A program made the translations under genes and the position numbers. Below the pieces are notes generated by a model. It searched no databases. It was not told where the DNA came from and was given only the letters and a program-made list of their open reading frames with translations. This document shows, in pieces, positions 44,907-47,398 of a stretch of DNA of 47,398 bases. This DNA is from an uncultured Muribaculaceae bacterium. Lineage in GTDB: Bacteria; Bacteroidota; Bacteroidia; Bacteroidales; Muribaculaceae. The stretch lies in contig CAJTXU010000023.1 in NCBI GenBank assembly GCA_910584125.1, positions 1 to 47,398 of the forward strand, read 5' to 3'. Numbering within the stretch: position 1 is the stretch's first letter; each line of letters starts with the position of its first letter.

Positions 44907-45872
44907 ATGAACGACATAATACTCAGCGCGGAGCACGTCTCCAAAAGCTACACCAACCACCGCGCCCTCGACGACGTATCGGTCGAGGTGCCGCGAGGCA
45001 AGGTCTACGGCCTGCTCGGTCCCAACGGAGCGGGCAAGACCACACTGATACGCATCATCAACCACATCACGGCGCCCGACGCCGGCATCGTGACCTTCAA
45101 CGGCCATCAGCTCACGGCCTCCGACGTGGCCAACATCGGCTATCTGCCCGAGGAGCGCGGCCTCTACAAGAAGATGAAGGTGGGCGAGCAGGCCCTCTTC
45201 TTCGCCCGCCTCAAGGGTCTCTCGAAGGCCGAGGCCACCTCGCGCCTGCGCGAGTGGTTCGAGCGTCTCGAGATTTCCGACTGGTGGAACAAGAAGGTCG
45301 AGGAGCTCTCCAAGGGTATGGCTCAGAAGGTGCAGTTCATCGTCACGGTGCTCCACCGCCCCGAGCTGCTGATATTCGACGAGCCGTTCTCCGGCTTCGA
45401 CCCCATCAACGCCGGCATCCTCAAGCGCGAGATACTCAAGATGCGCGACGAAGGCTCGACCATCATCTTCTCGACCCACAACATGGCCAGCGTCGAGGAA
45501 CTCTGCGACAACATCACGCTGATCAACCGCTCGCGCAACATCCTCTCCGGGCCGGTGGCCGAGATCCGCGAGCGTTTCTCCGACAACTGCTTCCGTCTCA
45601 CCTACAACGGCGACCCGGCGGTCATGATGTCGGTGGCCGACCGCGCCGCCATACGTGCCGAGGTAGGCGCGGACGACAAGTTCGGCAACCTCACGGCGAC
45701 GCTGTGGCTCGGCCCGGCGACGCGGCGCGACGTGATCTCCGCCCTCAACGAGGGCCTCGACATAGTGGCATTCGAGCAGGTCATGCCCTCGATGGACAAC
45801 ATCTTCGTCGCCGCCGTCAAGGCCAGCGAGCAGGATACCGAGCAAACAGATAACGAACCAACCAAACACTGA
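44907..45872 (+). CDS. ABC transporter ATP-binding protein, NatA-like (second unit)
   Basis: The 321-residue ATPase has Walker A GPNGAGKT (residues 38-45), the Q-loop region, signature LSKGMAQKVQF, Walker B PELLIFDEPFSGFD and switch-region STHNMASVEEL, plus a C-terminal extension of about 100 residues typical of NatA-type exporters. It starts ten bases after the GntR gene and ends five bases before the permease with which it pairs. The NatAB family exports Na+ or other small molecules; the substrate is unknown. Confidence 0.92.
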   Translation: MNDIILSAEHVSKSYTNHRALDDVSVEVPRGKVYGLLGPNGAGKTTLIRIINHITAPDAGIVTFNGHQLTASDVANIGYLPEERGLYKKMKVGEQALFFARLKGLSKAEATSRLREWFERLEISDWWNKKVEELSKGMAQKVQFIVTVLHRPELLIFDEPFSGFDPINAGILKREILKMRDEGSTIIFSTHNMASVEELCDNITLINRSRNILSGPVAEIRERFSDNCFRLTYNGDPAVMMSVADRAAIRAEVGADDKFGNLTATLWLGPATRRDVISALNEGLDIVAFEQVMPSMDNIFVAAVKASEQDTEQTDNEPTKH

Positions 45873-45877
45873 ACAAG

Positions 45878-47143
45878 ATGGCAAACGCATTATCACTCAT
45901 CATAGAAAGGGAATATGCCGAGCGCGTGAAGCGCAAGAGCTTCATCATCACCACGATTGTCGTGCCGATCGTGATGATAGCGCTCATGGCGGCCCCGGCT
46001 CTGTTCATGATCTTCAGCAAGCCCGAGAGCAAGACGCTCCAGGTGGTCGACAACACCGGGCTGATAGCCTCGCGCCTCGAAGGCAACGACGACATACGCT
46101 TCGTGCCGGCCACGGCGCCGGTCGACTCGATGCGCGGCGACGAGGCTGTGGAGGGAATACTCGTCATAGGCTCTGACGCCGTCGCAAACCCCGAGAAGAG
46201 CATAACGCTCTACACGCGCGGGTCGATATCGATGGTGACCGACGCCTTCATCACCGGCCAGCTCAGGAGCGCCGTCGAGGACGTGCGTCTCGAACGCTAC
46301 AACATCCCCGACATAAAGGAGATTATGGAGGATGTCAAGGCCGATGTCACGCTCAAGACGATCCGCATCGACAAGGACGAGGACACGGAGACCTCGACGG
46401 GACTGTCATATTTCCTGTCGCTCGCCATGGACATGCTGCTCTATATGTTCATCCTCATCTACGGCCAGATGGTCATGACCTCGATTATCGAGGAGAAGAC
46501 CAACCGTGTGCTTGAGATCGTAGTGTCGTCGGCGCGGCCGTTCGACCTGATGCTCGGCAAGATCACCGGCGTCGGACTTGTGGCCGTGACGCAGATACTG
46601 ATCTGGGCTGTGCTGATCGGCACGGCGGCGGCCGTCGCCACGCCGTTCCTGACGCCCGAGACGCTCGGCTCCGACATGCCCGACGAGGTGGCCGCCGGCA
46701 TCTCGCAGATCACCGACCCCGGATTCCTGCTCTCGCTGCTGCTCTACGCGCTGCTCTTCTTCATCGGAGGCTTCCTCTTCTACGCCTCGATATTCGCCGC
46801 GATCGGTTCGGCGGTCAGCAACGTCCAGGACGCCAGCCAGCTCTCGACCATCGCCACGATGCCCGTGATAATCGGCATCATCGGTTCGATGGCCATACTC
46901 AACAACCCGAGTTCGGCGCTTGCGTTCTGGATATCGGTGATACCCTTCACGTCGCCGATGGCCATGATGGCGCGGTTGCCCTACGGCGTGCCGGGGTGGG
47001 AGATTGCCCTGTCGCTCGTGCTGCTGTATCTATCGTTTGTGTTCATGATATGGCTCTGCGGCAAGATCTACCGCGTGGGCATCTTCATGTACGGCAAGAA
47101 GCCGACACTGATCGAGATAATCCGCTGGGCCCGCTACAAGTGA
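45878..47143 (+). CDS. ABC-2 permease, NatB-like (second unit)
   Basis: The 421-residue protein has one N-terminal helix (about residues 22-44), a large extracytoplasmic domain (45-180) and five or more C-terminal helices. MTSIIEEKTNRVLEIVVSSA (about 205-224) and RPFDLMLGKITGVG are hallmarks of NatB/ABC-2 permeases. It pairs with the preceding ATPase. It is the last gene of the operon; the decamer repeat starts a few bases after its stop and no hairpin terminator is visible. Confidence 0.92.
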   Translation: MANALSLIIEREYAERVKRKSFIITTIVVPIVMIALMAAPALFMIFSKPESKTLQVVDNTGLIASRLEGNDDIRFVPATAPVDSMRGDEAVEGILVIGSDAVANPEKSITLYTRGSISMVTDAFITGQLRSAVEDVRLERYNIPDIKEIMEDVKADVTLKTIRIDKDEDTETSTGLSYFLSLAMDMLLYMFILIYGQMVMTSIIEEKTNRVLEIVVSSARPFDLMLGKITGVGLVAVTQILIWAVLIGTAAAVATPFLTPETLGSDMPDEVAAGISQITDPGFLLSLLLYALLFFIGGFLFYASIFAAIGSAVSNVQDASQLSTIATMPVIIGIIGSMAILNNPSSALAFWISVIPFTSPMAMMARLPYGVPGWEIALSLVLLYLSFVFMIWLCGKIYRVGIFMYGKKPTLIEIIRWARYK

Positions 47144-47147
47144 TCTG

Positions 47148-47340
47148 AAGCCCGACCCGACCCAATCCGACAAGTCCCGACCCAATCGTCCCGACCCAAT
47201 CGTCCCGCTCCGTCCCGCTCCGTCCCGCTCCGTCCCGCTCCGTCTCGATTCGTCCCGACACGTCCCGATTCGTCCCGATTCGTCCCGATTCGTCCCGATC
47301 CGTCCCGATTTGTCCCGATTCGTCCCGCTCCGTCCCGACA
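47148..47340. repeat. Decamer tandem repeat (CGTCCCGATT/CGTCCCGCTC)
   Basis: Fourteen uninterrupted 10-base units fill 47201-47340, with consensus CGTCCCGATT or CGTCCCGCTC and a few CGTCCCGACA variants. Related 14-base units (CGTCCCGACCCAAT) precede them from about 47170. The minus strand carries GGG every ten bases. Minus-strand open frames across it encode only repeat-derived Gly/Arg/Asp runs and are not genes. Confidence 0.9.
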
Positions 47341-47360
47341 CGTTGGAAAAGGCGCGTGCG

Positions 47361-47398
47361 TTTGACCCCTTCGGGCACGCGGGATTTGACCCCTCGGG
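47361..47398. repeat. Two copies of a TTTGACCCCT-CGGG motif at the window edge
   Basis: TTTGACCCCTTCGGG (47361-47375) and TTTGACCCCTCGGG (47385-47398) are near-identical and separated by nine bases; the second runs to the window edge. A second repeat family may begin here. Confidence 0.4.

Noticed and set aside
47148..47340. CRISPR array
   Set aside because: The units are 10 bases, contiguous and without spacers, and no cas genes are near.
47030..47378. Minus-strand frames with Gly/Arg/Asp repeats (SGRIGTNRDE-like) across the window end
   Set aside because: They are translations of the decamer DNA repeat; all three phases stay open because the unit lacks stops, and part overlaps the NatB-like gene.

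Overview
The window reads as a chromosomal segment of a Bacteroidales bacterium, most likely a GC-rich gut lineage such as Muribaculaceae; the family-level call is inference. Support comes from gene content (GldE next to a phosphopantetheinyl transferase, TIGR02757/DUF2400, a secreted GHL10 hydrolase, a PNGase F-like enzyme with a T9SS-like tail, a C39-like/VKOR membrane protein), from starts without evident Shine-Dalgarno motifs, and from repeated matches to the Bacteroides promoter pattern TTTG-N19-21-TAnnTTTG.

Layout. 1-725: a low-GC DUF3791/DUF3990/DUF3791 set resembling a toxin-antitoxin locus. 756-6538: a UvrD/AddA-type helicase-nuclease, then gldE and a phosphopantetheinyl transferase. 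6539-7197: a 36-codon membrane miniprotein facing an orphan XRE regulator. 7231-15139 (minus): a seven-gene operon headed by glyS and running through LemA, an FKBP-like lipoprotein, an S9 peptidase, a small lipoprotein, DUF2400 and GHL10. 15229-16815 (minus): a BASS-family transporter and a secreted heptad-repeat protein. 17041-19574 (plus): SemiSWEET, GNAT, thioredoxin, C39-like/VKOR protein and a 51-residue peptide. 19615-23466 (minus): sdaA behind the PNGase F-like gene, a Gly/Pro-rich secreted protein and a DUF805 protein.

23616-36931 (minus) is the core information-processing cluster, in transcription order tRNA-Thr(TGT), Tyr(GTA), Gly(TCC), Thr(GGT), tuf, tRNA-Trp(CCA), secE, nusG, rplK, rplA, rplJ, rplL, rpoB, rpoC. 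A textbook promoter lies ahead of the first tRNA and a T-run terminator follows rpoC. The tRNA-tufB part has the same order as the E. coli thrU-tyrU-glyT-thrT-tufB operon. Strong hairpins sit in the tuf/tRNA-Trp, rplL/rpoB and rpoB/rpoC spacers.

37087-41741 (minus): glmS, an SGNH hydrolase and a SulP anion transporter. 41931-47143 (plus): a TraB/GumN protein followed by two ABC exporter units flanking a YtrA-type GntR regulator. The window ends in a decamer tandem repeat (47148-47340).

Most of the window is ordinary core genome. The parts most worth following are the thioredoxin/C39-like-VKOR/small-peptide group (18045-19574), the basic heptad-repeat secreted protein (16357-16815), the promoter embedded in a terminator upstream of glmS together with a 16-bp duplication at its start codon, and the terminal decamer array.
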